This document shows positions 1 to 11,689 of a stretch of DNA of 64,000 nucleotides, one piece after another. Positions within the stretch are counted from its first letter, which is position 1, and each line of letters opens with the position of its first letter. The DNA is from Archilochus colubris. Lineage: Eukaryota > Chordata > Aves > Apodiformes > Trochilidae. Below the pieces are notes generated by a model. The model was not told the origin of the DNA and searched no databases. It saw nothing but the letters and a program-made list of their open reading frames with translations. The position numbers and the translations under genes are program-made. The stretch covers positions 105,796,967 through 105,860,966 of the forward strand of contig CM041084.1 in NCBI GenBank assembly GCA_023079485.1, written 5' to 3'.

Positions 1-271
1 CATGGAAAAGAAACTGGAAAGTGGCACTAATTCACCCTTTCGTCCCCTGCTCAGCTGGGTTGCAACTTCTATTTCCCCGAGCTTTTGCTTGCTAAGCAAA
101 ATGCTATCCCTGGCGTTATATCCGAGAGTTCAGCAAAACGTCTAACCACCAAAGGGCACTCTGGGGGTGGATTTAGGTTTTTGGAGCACAGGAGAGAGGA
201 TTAGGGTGACTCTTGACTTCTTTGTCACAGTGTGTCTGGCAGTCTCTTGCTATACGTAGGGAAGAAGAACT

Positions 272-646
272 GCAAATTAATTACATGTACCATAGAGTGG
301 CCTTCCAGTACCTGAAGGAGGCCAACAAGAAAGCTGGGAAGGGACTTTCTACAAGGGTATGTAGTGTTAGGACAAGGGGTAATGGCTTCAAACCAAAAGG
401 GGGTAGATTTAGATTGGACATAAGAAATTCTCTTGAGAGTGTGGTGAGACACTGGAACAGTCTACCCAGGGAAGCTGTGGCTGTCCCCTCCCTAGCAATG
501 TTCAAGAACAAGGTTGGATGGGACTTCGAGCAACCTGGTCTAGTGGGATTCTCCTTGCACGTGGCAGGTGGATTTGGAACTAGATTTTTCTTTAAGGTCT
601 GTTCCAACCCACATCATCTACAGTTCTGTGATTCATCCTGTAGAAG
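272..646 (+). mobile_element. CR1 LINE 3' fragment
   Basis: Reads as the 3' end of an avian CR1 on the plus strand. The diagnostic phrases occur in order: a GGACAAGGGGTAATGG-like block near 371, a GTAGATTTAGATTGGACAT block, GTGAGACACTGGAACAG near 445, a TCAAGAACAAGGTTGGATGG block near 502, then a diverged GGTCTGTTCCAACCC end and a TTCTGTGATTCAT tail near 634. It is 5'-truncated, as most CR1 copies are. A chance 155-codon open frame over it is not a gene. Confidence 0.9.
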
Positions 647-1740
647 AGGACAGAAAAGCATGCTTGTATTTGGGTATTAAAATCACACAGTTAGCTTCCT
701 TCTTTTTGTGGACAATCTTGGAAGAACACATAAGGAGTGAATGTGTGCACAAATACACACACATGTGCAAGAGAGTAACAGAGGATGTGGAAGATCACAC
801 CTCCTGATGATCTGCTGATGGCCCTGTCTAGGTCCTTCTAGGAGGCTACCACTTAAGAAAAGCAGACCTCATACTTCATCAGCTGAGACCAGGTCAAATC
901 AGTTAAGCCAATATTGCTTGTAGCCCTGAAAATGCAAAAATGCTGCATGCAAGCCAGAAATCTAATTCAAACACAGAAGCTTGCTCATCAACATGAAGAA
1001 AGTTTCTGCTCTTCTAAAACACCATGATACATGGAAAAAAAATCAAAATGGTAAAACTACACTTGGTAGAACTACACTCCCAGTCTTACTTTTGACAGTT
1101 AATAACCAAAACACCTATTTTTAATGTACACATGTTTTTCTGAAGCAGTCTGTTTTTCTACAATATCAACACCTAGCAAAACACCCAGCTGTCATGGACA
1201 AATTTTTCTTTCAAATTGCATATCTTTCTTCCTCATAGCCAAAACCCCTACAAATGTTAGTAACAGCTTAATACTGTGATGCTAATACTTAATACTTGGA
1301 CCTTGAGGCCATGTTTTCACTTAAATCCAAAGGGTATCAGCAACTTAGAATCCAACACCATCCCCAACATCCACTGTTATTTTCAGCATACAGTTAATTG
1401 AAATGCCTGAGATGCAGAGAGAGTGATGGCTGTGGCAGGTCTGGCACCAGAATGTGACAAATGTAGACTCTGTGGCAGCTAAAAGTTGCCATCAAAGTCG
1501 CATAACATTTTTTTGCAGTCGTTGTTGTTCAGGGTTGCCTTAGATAAATGCAAATTACAACAGAAAACTACAAAGAGACATTAATTTCACATGGCCACAC
1601 CTGAGATTCTCTGGTCTGGACTACAAGATTACACAGTGGACTGTGCCTGATAGGAGCAAGGTGGGTTTTCACAGATCACGTTGCCACCAGGACGGCAGCC
1701 ATAAACAAGCCACACCAATAGAAATAGTAACAGGGGCATC
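647..1740. other. Non-coding intronic stretch, no feature seen
   Basis: AT-rich single-copy-looking sequence. Open frames are short and lack splice context or recognisable protein. No repeat family or RNA gene was recognised by eye. Confidence 0.5.
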
Positions 1741-1742
1741 AG

Positions 1743-1774
<32 letters not shown>

Positions 1775-1791
1775 AGAGAGAGAGAGAGAAA
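1743..1791. repeat. Poly-A / (GA)n microsatellite
   Basis: A run of about 28 A residues passes directly into a GA dinucleotide run. The preceding sequence does not look like a LINE or SINE body, so I read it as a simple repeat and not as a retroposon tail. Confidence 0.9.
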
Positions 1792-2657
1792 GAAGGAAAA
1801 AATAGTTATTTTAAAAGCTCTTCCTTCTCTAGCTAATATCACTTCATGGAGCAGGGCAAACAGCCTGGACGTGGGCTTGCAGCCAGCCACTCCACACGCC
1901 ATACTGTCAGGCTGAAGTTCTGTGCGTGCGGCAGCTATTTACAGTGGCATCTCCCCAGCAAACTCACGTACTACCCGACCTGCGCTGGCACGGCCGGCTG
2001 GAGCTCAAATGGACATCAAGCATCCTCTCGCCAGCTTGGGGGGAGGCGGGGGACAGGCTACTGTTGCAAAACAAATGCACTGTCGCAGCCCTTGCTTATA
2101 ACCATTTGTCTCCATTTTCCAATACAATTTTTGAATGAACTACTGGCGCGGATGCCCACAGCAGGTGGGGAGCCCTGTGCGGACGCTTTTTGGTTGTGCG
2201 AGAGCTGGGCTTTCCGCGTACAGGTCTCTCCATCCCAAGACACACAAGTGGCCAATAAAACCAAGTTTTAGGGCGCAGAAAAGGAGGTGGGTTTGCAACC
2301 CTCTCCCTTAACCTCGAGCCCCCAGTGTGAAAACCCAGACACGACTGAAAAGCTGCCCTCGGGGAGGAGGAACGGTGGGGCTGCCCGGTGCCCTGGGTCC
2401 AAAACTCCGAGGAAATGCAGCAACCCCGAACTTTCCGCGGGCACATCGCGGAGCCGTACAACTTGGGGTTCCCGCAGGCGCGCAAAAAGCACCACCCCCC
2501 TTCGCCCTCCTCCCTCCCCCCCCCTGCGACCCTCTTCCAGCATCCACGCACCCCCCTCCCGAGTCTCTCCCAAAGAGTCATCTCCAGTTGGGGTGGGCCG
2601 CCCCCTCTCTTCCTCCCTCCCTCCTAACCCTGCCTCCGCGGAGGGCCGCGCACTCAC

Positions 2658-2689
2658 CCGCGGCGCGGCGCGGCCGCTCCGTCGCTCAT
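2658..2689 (-). CDS. AQP4: Aquaporin-4, first coding exon (M1 isoform N-terminus), partial gene
   Basis: AQP4 is the orthodox water channel of astrocyte end-feet and other epithelia. Its long M1 isoform begins with a short N-terminal exon, and the shorter M23 form starts in the next exon. On the minus strand an ATG at 2689 opens MSDGAAAPRR plus the first two bases of a glycine codon, followed at once by a consensus donor (GTGAGT, 2657-2652). Human AQP4 begins MSDRPTARRWG, so the MSD start, the arginine pair and the glycine at residue 11 match in place. The start context has a purine at -3 (G) and A at +4. The exon is far too short for similarity statistics. The call therefore rests on the motif, the perfect donor, the CpG island and the position downstream of CHST9 on the same strand, as in human. 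The channel-forming exons are outside the window. Confidence 0.7.
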
Positions 2690-2799
2690 GCCTCCCCGGC
2701 GGGCAGGGCGAAGCGGCGGGGCGGCGGGTGAGCGGGGTTGGCCGGGGTGGGCGCAGGGAGCGGGGCGGGGGGCGGGGGGGTGGCCCGGCTCCCGGGCAT
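2686..2799 (-). CDS. Candidate upstream ORF in the AQP4 5' leader, overlapping the main start
   Basis: On the minus strand an ATG at 2799 opens 37 codons rich in proline, alanine and arginine. The frame closes at TGA 2688-2686, and that stop overlaps the AQP4 ATG in the sequence ATGA. The uATG context is weak (C at -3, C at +4) and the main ATG context is better (G at -3). Such a uORF would allow leaky scanning, or termination and reinitiation at M1, which is relevant because the M1:M23 ratio sets AQP4 array formation. It matters only if transcription starts upstream of 2799, which the sequence does not show. The composition is what any CpG-island frame gives, so the peptide itself is unlikely to have a function. 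Confidence 0.4.
   Translation of the reverse strand: MPGSRATPPPPAPLPAPTPANPAHPPPRRFALPAGEA
2713..2781 (+). promoter_or_regulatory. G-rich tract with quadruplex / GC-box potential
   Basis: The plus strand carries many closely spaced runs of three to seven G over about 70 bases inside the CpG island. The AQP4 leader is correspondingly C-rich. This fits clustered Sp-family sites and could form a G-quadruplex on the plus strand (template strand for AQP4) or an i-motif opposite. Confidence 0.55.
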
Positions 2800-3117
2800 G
2801 CGGCTGGCCGGCGCCGCGCTGCCCTACCTGCTGCTCCCGGAGGGACAAGGGTACTTGAGGAACTGCCGGCCCCCAGCCCCGGCCGCCGCTCAGCTGCGAT
2901 CATGTGAATATGCAGATTAATTCAGGGGGTTTCGCGGCTGCTTGAGAGGAGGAGAAGCCGAGGCCGAACAGAACCCCACTCTGATTCTGTAGCGGGGAAT
3001 GCGCGGCTCTGGGAAGGACTCGAAGGTTTCTCGGTTTCTTTAGTCCCTGCTGTTCTGAGGGAAAAAAAGTCAAAGCAACTCTGGGAGCTTTCATGGACAT
3101 GTGGAATACTTTGGGCT

Positions 3118-3560
3118 GCAAAGGATCGCAAAGATAAACTAGTTCCATCTTCTCTGCCATGGACAGGGATATCTTTCACTAGAACAGGTTGCTCAAAGCC
3201 CCATCAAACCTGCTCTTGAACACTTCCAGGGAGGGAACATCCACAGCCGACCTGGGTGGCATTTTCCAGTGTCTCATCACCCTCTCAAGAAAGATTTTTT
3301 CCCTAATATCTAATCTAAATCTACCCTTTTTTAGTTTGAAACTGTCCTCCCTCATCCTATCACCACACATCCTTGTAAAAAATCCCTCCCCAGCTTTGCT
3401 GTAGACCTCTTCAGGTACTGGGAAGGCCTCTTAAAGGTCTCCCTAAAGCCTTTTCTTCAGGCTGAATAACCCGTACTCTTCCAGCCTTCTTCATCAGAAA
3501 TGCTCCAGCCCTTGGATCAACTATTTGACTTTCCTTTTGGAGCTGGTTTTGTCCATCTAA
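3118..3560 (-). mobile_element. CR1 LINE 3' fragment
   Basis: The reverse complement matches the CR1 3' region. On the plus strand the inverted phrases appear in order: GCCATGGACAGGGA near 3159, AGGTTGCTCAAAGCCCCATC near 3186, TTGAACACTTCCAGGG near 3215, CAGTGTCTCATCACCCTC near 3268, CTAATATCTAATCTAAATCTACCC, then a CCCCAGCTTTGCTGTAG block and a CAGGCTGAATAACCC block near 3460. The terminal octamer tail is not clear, so the element end is diverged. Confidence 0.88.
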
Positions 3561-5571
3561 AATTCCTACTAGAACCTTACTAGAACCCTCCTGGTTACAA
3601 AAGGGGCAAAGTGATTCGATTTGTTGGAAGCTGCTAAATTCAACGAAGTTTGGGAAAGCCAAAGGAGGCCACTGAAAAGAACTGTTGAAATTAGTGTGTG
3701 ATGCTGCTGAGGAAATTCAGATGGTTCTCACCTTAAGAAGGACCCAGTGACTCTACAGAATGAAAATGATTCAATGAAAAAACTGCTCTTCATGTAACAA
3801 GAACAAAATAAAGTTGTCAAAGTTTCCAGGAACAATTATTTTGTTAGAGAATGCATAGAAATTGATTCTTGAAAAAGATGGGTGAAAATGGAACAAGATA
3901 TCTAGAAAATCCTTTTTATCCAGTGGCTCAGACTGTCATGTGGAAAAAAGGAATCTGTGCATCAGTTATATAGAAAAAAATTTAAGGGACATGTTTGAAT
4001 GTTAAGTAAAGTCAAAATAGAATGCACAGAGCAACTCATCTGCCATGCATCCATGCAGCAACAGGGAAAAAATCAGAGTTTGGCATGATGATCAGCCAAC
4101 CTGTACAGGATACACAGTATCAGAGAAAACTTCTGACCATGTTGAAACAATTCAAGTTCTGAAAAACTGCTTTGGGCATGGAAATGATCAACAGAAAGTC
4201 CCCATTTAGCTTCTGCTAGGATATTGTTGATAATAATTTACTGAAAAGCAACTATAAGTGAAAATCAACTATAGCATAAAGCACTATCAGCTCAGGATGC
4301 CCTGGACAAATTTGTACAATAAAAATGTCATGTCTCTGTGTTAAATGCTTACAGATCACAGTTTATGGTAAATGCAGGTGATCATACAGTATGATTGTAG
4401 GGTTTCTCTCATACATGCCTTCTTTTTCCCTAAAGTCATGCCATAAAAGATACCAAGAGACACTTACAAAGAAAAACATCTGGCTGGATGTTTGCCTTTG
4501 TTATTTTTATGCTTTACTTCATTTGCTGATGTCTTGAGCTTAGTCAAGAGGGGGTGCAGTCCTCACAGCACAGCTATGCTTTCATTTAGTGCATTTGATT
4601 TTTCAATCTATGCCCTTCACAACCTGCTACAGTGATTCCACAAACTTCAAGTCCTAACAGTGTCTTCTTGACACATAAGCCCATCATTCATATAATCACA
4701 GTCTATAGGAGTAATTCACACACAGACCAACTTTTTCTGTCAAGGCTGCAGAAGTAGTTTATTACATTGAAAGGATTTCAGTTAGGATGTTCCTCAGCAT
4801 GAGGTTTTTTTACTCCTATTCCCCTTTTCCTCTCTGCCAGGAATTATTGTACAAAAAGCTCCTTTTATCGTGCTCTATTTGAGACACCTGTGGCTTCCCT
4901 TGATGCGGCTTGAACTTGCCACATCTTTTCCCTCCTGCGTTTGGTGAAGTCATTATCTGATTATTTCAGCCTTTTATGCCACGGCTACATCTGTCATAGC
5001 AATTCTTTCTTCTGCTGTTCCAAAAGCTACAAAAAGCACCCATACAAACCTCAAATTCCTTTCCAGTTTTGGAGCTGGCTGCTTGAAATGAGGGCTGAGT
5101 TTGCTTTCATAGCTTTGCCTTGACAACACACTTGTTCTTTGGCACCTTGCCTCCTGCAGCTCATTTGTTTGTTCACAAACAAAATTCGCTTAGCAAAACC
5201 AGCAATTGCTTTTCCTTTTCTTGCAGGTAGCATGTATTTGCTCTTTTTGATCTGCCGAGCAGATCACTGCCGCATGGAGAAGCCGGGACACTAATAGCTT
5301 CTGTCACTGCTACCATTCTTATTGTGATAGATCTTCTGGAGGATTAGACAAAGGTTGTAGCCACATAAACAGAGAAAGGCAATGCTTTGGGCACAAACCT
5401 GGAGCAAACTGCACTGTGCCAGCTCTGATCAAAGAAACAGACTATGTTCTGTTGAAAGCACAGAAGGCAAGGAAGGCATCCCTTGAGATGGCAGTGAGAA
5501 ACAGAGGAAAGCTGCCCCAGTTAGTCCAGGGAAAAAATTATCAATGTTGGGAGTTGAGACCACATAGGTTC

Positions 5572-5656
5572 TTTTGTTTTGTTTTGTTTTGTTTGGTTTG
5601 TTTGGTTTTTTTGTTTGTTTTTTGTTTTTTGTTTTTAATTTTTTTTCTTCCCTTTC
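5572..5656 (+). repeat. (TTTTG)n-like low-complexity tract
   Basis: Imperfect TTTTG/TTTG units over about 85 bases, decaying into T-rich sequence. The reverse-complement type occurs at 57274-57344 and the same type at 43964-43994. Confidence 0.85.
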
Positions 5657-8600
5657 TTTTTTTCTTAAATATTTTCAGCTATAAAACCTAATGTCTGAGT
5701 TAACTCATTTTGGACTTTTGCACAAGGATGAATTATTCTTCTTCTTCCTGCCGCTTCACTCAACACATTTAAGGAAATAACTTACAAAAGAATATGTATG
5801 AAAAATTTTAAATGGTGTTAAAGCTCAATCCGTGTCTGGGAAGAGGTGGGGAGGAAGTGCAGTTGAATCTCACTGTGTGGCTGCTTCTCCTTCACTGAAC
5901 ATTAAATCTGAGTTTATACAGTCATCTTTAAGGCATCATGAATTCAAGATTTGTAGGGATGTAAGCCATGGGGAGAAGACCCTACAACACGTAAGGCACA
6001 TCCCCATTCTGAGCAAGGGCTTCCCAGGCAGCTGAAGTGAGTTGGATTGGTCTGTTCTGGAGGAGAGGGCACACTGCCAGTGCCAGAGAGGAATGTACAA
6101 ACAGTTAATTCCAGCTAAAACAACAAGAGAGGAACAAAACCTCCCAGCACTAGATTCTGTCACCTCACTGAACATCTGTGTGGGAAGAGTCCCCTCAGTC
6201 CCATTGCAAGTCTCTTGGATCTCTACCCTGGGCATCTGTCAGACACTGAGGTCTGGCAGACAAGACTGAAGCAGAGAAAAGAATTATGTCTTTTCTTTGC
6301 ATTTTTGGTATTGCTTTTCTCTGCACTGTGTGTTTTCTCAGTGCCTCAACCTTTTCCACTTGCACCTGGTGGATCTGGACTCTTCTCCCTTACGTTTCTG
6401 TTGTTCAGTTCATCAGCTCACTCGGCTCCTCTCTCAGCACCACGTCAGACTTTGAGTTTCCAAAAGAAATGAGGCTTGCGTGCAAGTACTTTCTCTCTTC
6501 CTCACTCTTTCTCTAGGTGTTTCTGCCCTTTCCAGCAGATCCTGGCCCCACCAGCTGATGGAAGATCAGAAATCCTAAAGCTGTTTAGGCTCCTACCAGC
6601 CCCACAGGAGTGCCGGGCTGCAGGTAACCACAGCAAAAGCAACACTTGTTGCTGCTGGCAGGAGAGCCTACAGGAGGATTTTCAGAAGTGCCCGAGGCAT
6701 AGAGGGACTTAGCTGCTGTTTTCAAAGTGCTGCAGGCTCCTAGGAGACTAAATTCCATTGACCTTCCTTGGCTCCTGTCAACAAGGGTGTTTGAGAGCAA
6801 GGTGTAAGACTTTCAGAAACCATTGATGCTTGTAGATAGTCTCAAACTTTAATTTCTGATTGACTGAAAGTTTCAACTGTTTGCCACTAATAAGTCCCAC
6901 TCCCCCCTACAATTTATGTTTTTTAAGTTTGGGTTAAGCTTTGTCTACTACAAAGATATAAAACACCACTTACTGAAATGTGATCTTTGCACATTTCTGA
7001 AGTTTTAATTTTGCTGCAGTGCAATCTTGTTAGGTCATTTATTTTGTCACGCCTTGGTATCGGTCTGGTCCAAACTTGGCTGCAGGGCTATGTTCTCCTG
7101 ACATTTAGAGCAAGAATTCCCTGGGAAATCAGTCAAGAGATTTGACATTGCTCCTGGCCAAGCTCCAGTGGGTTTAGTTTTACTCTCCTTCTCTATTTAT
7201 TGTGGAATCTGTCTGTCCACAAGCTGCACATTGAGTTCATGGTAGAGAAGGAGAACTGAAAGGGGACAAAATGGCCATTCATTTGGGGGACTCATTCAGG
7301 CTTTTCAGAAAGGTTTTACAAGAATCTGTGCACTTAGATTACTGCTGAGCTTCCTCAGCCCTGCTCCATTTCTTCCCTCATGAGACAATTTGGATTGACT
7401 GCTTTTTTTTCTCTACCCCCCCCGCCCCAATGCCAATAGGCAGCAATTACAGTTAGAAAAGCAAAATTAAGAGCTAGGTAGCATAGAAACCATCTAGAGG
7501 CTTTTCATCTTTAGAAATGGTTTAATTTCAACATGGCATGGACAGGCCCTTTGCTGGCAATATGGAAAAAAAAAAAAAAAAGTCCTTGTTCTCCCCTCCT
7601 GCCACAAACTGCCACGAGTCCATTGCAAAAAGCTGCATCAATGGTAGAGACATCCAGGATTTGATGAACTTGAGGGGAAGAGCAGGAAAGCAGCCTTGGA
7701 CACTCCTGGCAGGTACGAGAGAGTCGGGAGAAGAATCTCAGGTCAGCTGGAAATGGAGGGGAGAAATAGCTCTCTTGTGGAGGGAGGCAATGACATTCAG
7801 CAGGACAGGGCAGGGTGCAGGAGGCTGTGCATGTGCTGGGGAAGCATTCCCAACATGCTGGTGGCCTCTGTGCTCAGCCTCGTGTAGCCTCAGCCAGTAT
7901 GGCCAAAAGGGATTTGTCTAATTTTGCTACGTGAGATGCTGGAATTCAGTGAAGTGCTCAGAAATGTTATCAGCCACAGGAAATGTGTTACTCCATATAT
8001 ACCACTGTTACACTCTCCTTAACATCTATCCATGCTTTCCTGGCCAGCCTGAGTTGCTCTGCCTTACACCCTTGCTGCTGTTTCTGAGCTCCTTGGCTCC
8101 AAATGCTCAGCTTCTTCCCTCACCACTGCTTCAGTTTCCTATAGAAGCAAAGATCAGTCAGAGCATCATGGAGTTTAAGATTAGATGGCAACATAACATT
8201 TTCTAATTAGCTTTGTGTCATAGACCATTACACTTTACCTCATGACACATTTCATGAGTTCAATACCTTATATTTGGTTAAATATATTTTACAAAAAGCA
8301 TTCTTGCTTGATGTGAAAACTCATGGGATAGAAAATACACCTATTCCCTTAGCATCTTATTCCCAAGGCAAATAATTTTCATCACCATAATGGTCTTTGT
8401 CTCTAAATTCAGTTTTTATGAATTCCTCTGCCATTTAGTGGTTCTTACCATGCTTTTCTCTCCCAGTTTAAAAAGACTCCTGTGCTTCTACTGTCTCCCC
8501 ATGAGGATACTTCTATAATGTGAACAAATCATCTCTTTGTCATCCTTTTGATAAGCTAAGCAGACTGAATTCCAGAAGTCTCCCACTCTGAAGAAATTTC

Positions 8601-9282
8601 TCTAATGTTTTTCTTCAGCTCTTGGTTGTATCTTAACCACTTTTTCAACATGCTTTTTAAAATGCATTTTTAATATCGGACTCCCAGCAAGCACATTCTG
8701 ATGTGAAAACATTTCTTGTATCACACCTAGGAACTGAAGTTGCCATTCTTGCTGCAGTATCACATTGTGGAAGCATCCTTCCTTGCTTCTCCACAGTAAC
8801 TTCTGAGACCTTCTTGGGATATGGTGCTCATCCTGTAGGTAAGTTACTCTGAGACATGAAATTTTGCAGACATTCTGTCTGACGTTGATCACTCTTGAGA
8901 ACAATCCAGTCTGCTGAGTTTGTCCATCTTTTTCTCAACCTAGTAATTTCAATAATGTCCAAAATATGCTGGCAATGATTCTAATTCTAATCTAATGATT
9001 ACTTCCAAAGTCACTGAGGAAAACTCTGAAGCACATGAGGCCTCATGGTGATCTTCTTCAGATTCTTACCAAGTGCTGCCATGAGTAGTCCATTAAGTAC
9101 TCTCAGAGATCTGTCACCCAGGTCTGAATCCATTTACTGCTCTGTGGCTTAGCTACAGTGGTAATGCTTTAGATAAATGTCATTTGGGATTCTGGTGAAG
9201 CCTCTAGAAGCACTTTAACAAATTGCTCCATGCAGCTACCTCTCTGAGTCAAAGTGTAAGTTTTTAAATTAAATCTATCCTG

Positions 9283-9330
9283 TGTTGTTGTTTTTATTTT
9301 TTTTTTATTATTTTTTTTTTAATTTGTTTT
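9283..9330 (+). repeat. T-rich low-complexity tract
   Basis: Nearly pure T with scattered A and G. Simple sequence, no element body attached. Confidence 0.8.
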
Positions 9331-11341
9331 TGGCAAGGCTGAGGCTGAGTGGCTAGTATATTTGACATGTGGCTCCATGCTATGAATTTGTTGTTTGTCT
9401 AAGGCATCTGCTATGTGCAATATGATGGTAATATATATAATACTTGTATAGCTTCGTAGCCATAGGATTTATGCGACCAGAGGAAATGTATGCCATGAAT
9501 GGGTTTATGCAGCATGTTCTGAGAGAGACAGCTTTGCTTCAGATCATTCAGAGTACCTTTGTAGATTACAATAGTAACTGTCATCTTAATACTATGTATT
9601 TTACAGGGGTTTTCCTGTCTCTTAACATTAATACCTTCTAAAAGCTAAAACCTGGGGCCATAGAAGTGAAGATTTTGACCTTTTTTTCTATGCAGAGGTT
9701 CATCTTTCATTGAAATAACTGAAAAGCAGAGTCTGACTATGAATATTTACAAGTTCAAGCTCATTTGTCTACAAACTTCTAAAGAAAATCTGACAGCATG
9801 TTTTTACTGAGAACCTTTGTAGAACATTTTTTCCATTTCTGACAGGTTTTCTTGTTTACAGATTGAAAAAAATCTAGCTGAAGCCTAATAACTTGTGATA
9901 CTCATGCCACGCTTTTGCTCCACTAGAAGTAATGTTTTAAACCAGTGAATGGCAACTGGAGAGTTTCTTTTAATGGCAGATGTTGTACTGCTTTGGAGAT
10001 CCTTGTGTTGGCTCAATTGTCAACAGAAATAATAGAATTTAATACAAAGAAGCAAACACTTCACTTCTTGCTGTCTTCTTCAGCTTTACTGATACGAGCT
10101 TAAAGCCACTGCAGGGATGGGTGGGTGGGTGGTGAACATGTAAGGACTGACCAGCTAAAAGTGTTTTGTCTTCAGCTGCTGATATCCTGTGAGCATGTTC
10201 TGGAAACACATAAAGCCATGGAAAACAGCTTTTGGAGGCCCATAGCTCTAGTCCAGTATTTGTACTTACTGGCACCCCACAGGTATGGCAGCTGAGTGGC
10301 AGATGCAGTCCATGAAGACTGAATGGAATAAAGCACAGGGCCAGGGGTCTCCCCTGCTTTATGCTGCTTTCACATTTTGTGTTTCTTTCTAAGCAACATT
10401 TTCTAATCTAAACTCCGTAACTGCCTTCTATGGGTGGTTATAATTTGGCAAGCTGCTCTTCCTCAAACTCTGTTGAGGGAAAAAAAGCTGCAAGCAGTGT
10501 AAATAATTAAAAATGATAACAAAAGACATTTCTTCCAGAAGATTTTGAGGATAATGTTTTTGTTTTTTTCCTCACTTGTTGGCAGACATTAATTCAGAGC
10601 TACTAGTCTGAGACCATCCTTCATGGCTTACCTCTGTAGACTCATCAGTCTTCTCTTTTCCTTCATCCAGGCTTTGGATAGGCTGTAGATAGCCCTGCTA
10701 TAAGTTGCTGTTTACAGTGGATTTTGTGAGTTTCGTGGAAAGAATTATTTTTGTGAAGATGGGTATTGAAGACAGGAGGCAGATACAGCTAGAGATACAT
10801 CTTCAAGTGTACAAACCAAAATAGTCTGATCCCTGTTAAAAACAAATCAGTCTACCTCTATAAGAACACATGTGCAGAACAGGAAATTTCTGAGAAATTT
10901 ATGGTTTCCCACGTCCCCCTTTTGTATCAGCAAAACATCTACAATACTCATCTGATTTTCAGTTTCACCCTGCATGCTTGACTGATATGAGCACAATTTT
11001 CTTACCAGCAGCGTGGCAGAGCCAATACACCAGTGAAAAGGATTCTTTTCAGCTACACGCCTCACCGGCACCGTTATTGGTGAGGCTCTTGCCATGGCAT
11101 GGATGGTCCTTGGGCTCTGAGAGGGGGCAGGAAACCACCCAACCTGCTGCACAGTGTTGCAGGAAGCAGTTTGCAGAATGGGCTTTTTGAAAATGATTTT
11201 TGACTTTTAAATTGAGCTTATTTGGTATGAAAGGCACAGAAGGGAATTTCTGCGCAGTCTCACAATTCAACTTCTGCTGTCCAGTGTCATCAATGTATAA
11301 TTCATCCCTAAAAGCTCACCCTGAGCCCAACTGCATTGGGA

Positions 11342-11689
11342 TCTCCTCTCCTCTCCTCTCCTCTCCTCTCCTCTCCTCTCCTCTCCTCTCCTCTCCTCTC
11401 CTCTCCTCTCCTCTCTTCTCCTCTCCTCTCCTCTCCTCTCCTCTCTCCTCTCCTCTTCTCTCTCCTCTTCTCTCCTCCTCTCCTCTTCCTTCTCTCTTCT
11501 CTTCTCTTCTCTTCTCTTCTCTTCTCTTCTCTCTCTCCTCTCTCCCTCCTCTTCTCTCCTCTCCTCTCTCCTCTCCTCCTCCCTCTCCTCTCCCTCTCCT
11601 CTCCCTCTCCTCCCTCTCCTCTCCTCTCCTCTCCTCTCCTCTCCTCTCCTCTCCTCTCCTCTCCTCTCCTCTCCTCTCCTCTCTCCTCT
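11342..11689 (+). repeat. (CTCTC)n pentanucleotide microsatellite, ~350 bp
   Basis: Long array of the pentamer TCTCC/CTCCT, pure at both ends and degraded into CTCTT and CTCC variants in the middle (about 11440-11620). The plus strand is entirely pyrimidine, so triplex (H-DNA) formation is possible. Apparent Leu/Ser-rich open frames are artefacts of the repeat. Confidence 0.97.

Larger units (their letters stand above)
1..2657 (-). other. AQP4: AQP4 intron 1 (5' part)
   Basis: If the exon at 2658-2689 is AQP4 exon 1, everything to its left on the minus strand is intron 1. No minus-strand open frame here resembles the next AQP4 exon, which begins the six-helix channel, so that exon must lie beyond position 1. 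The stretch holds a CR1 fragment at 272-646, a poly-A/GA microsatellite near 1743-1790, and a GC-richer shoulder from about 1910 that runs into the CpG island. I see nothing else between 647 and 1740. Confidence 0.55.
2300..2920 (-). promoter_or_regulatory. AQP4: CpG-island promoter of AQP4
   Basis: This is the only strongly GC- and CpG-rich block in the window, densest from about 2380 to 2900. It contains many GGGCGG/CCGCCC boxes, which are Sp/KLF-type sites, and no obvious TATA box at a fixed distance from the exon. It surrounds the candidate AQP4 first exon on the minus strand. The transition at 2893-2930 back to AT-rich sequence contains a TAATCTGCATATT stretch (minus strand) resembling a POU/homeodomain site. 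The transcription start is not visible. The island could also fire a plus-strand divergent transcript; in human an antisense RNA, AQP4-AS1, overlaps this locus, but nothing in the sequence proves one here. Confidence 0.75.
3561..11341. other. AQP4-CHST9 intergenic region, part 1
   Basis: AT-rich, non-coding. Apart from the simple repeats listed separately (5572-5656 and 9283-9330), a 16-base A run near 7566 and a short GGGT run near 10125, I recognise no gene, RNA or mobile element. The open frames here are short, overlap on both strands and show no homology I know. Confidence 0.5.

Noticed and set aside
213..680. 155-codon plus-strand open frame
   Set aside because: It lies over a CR1 3' end in non-coding sequence; the protein resembles translated CR1 3'UTR, not a gene.
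2268..2903. Long minus-strand open frame (211 codons) through the CpG island
   Set aside because: GC-rich DNA has few stops. The frame is out of phase with the AQP4 start, crosses the donor site and has low-complexity Pro/Arg/Gly composition.
2287..2907. Plus-strand open frame (206 codons) in the CpG island
   Set aside because: Mirror artefact of the same stop-poor GC-rich DNA; no recognisable domain.
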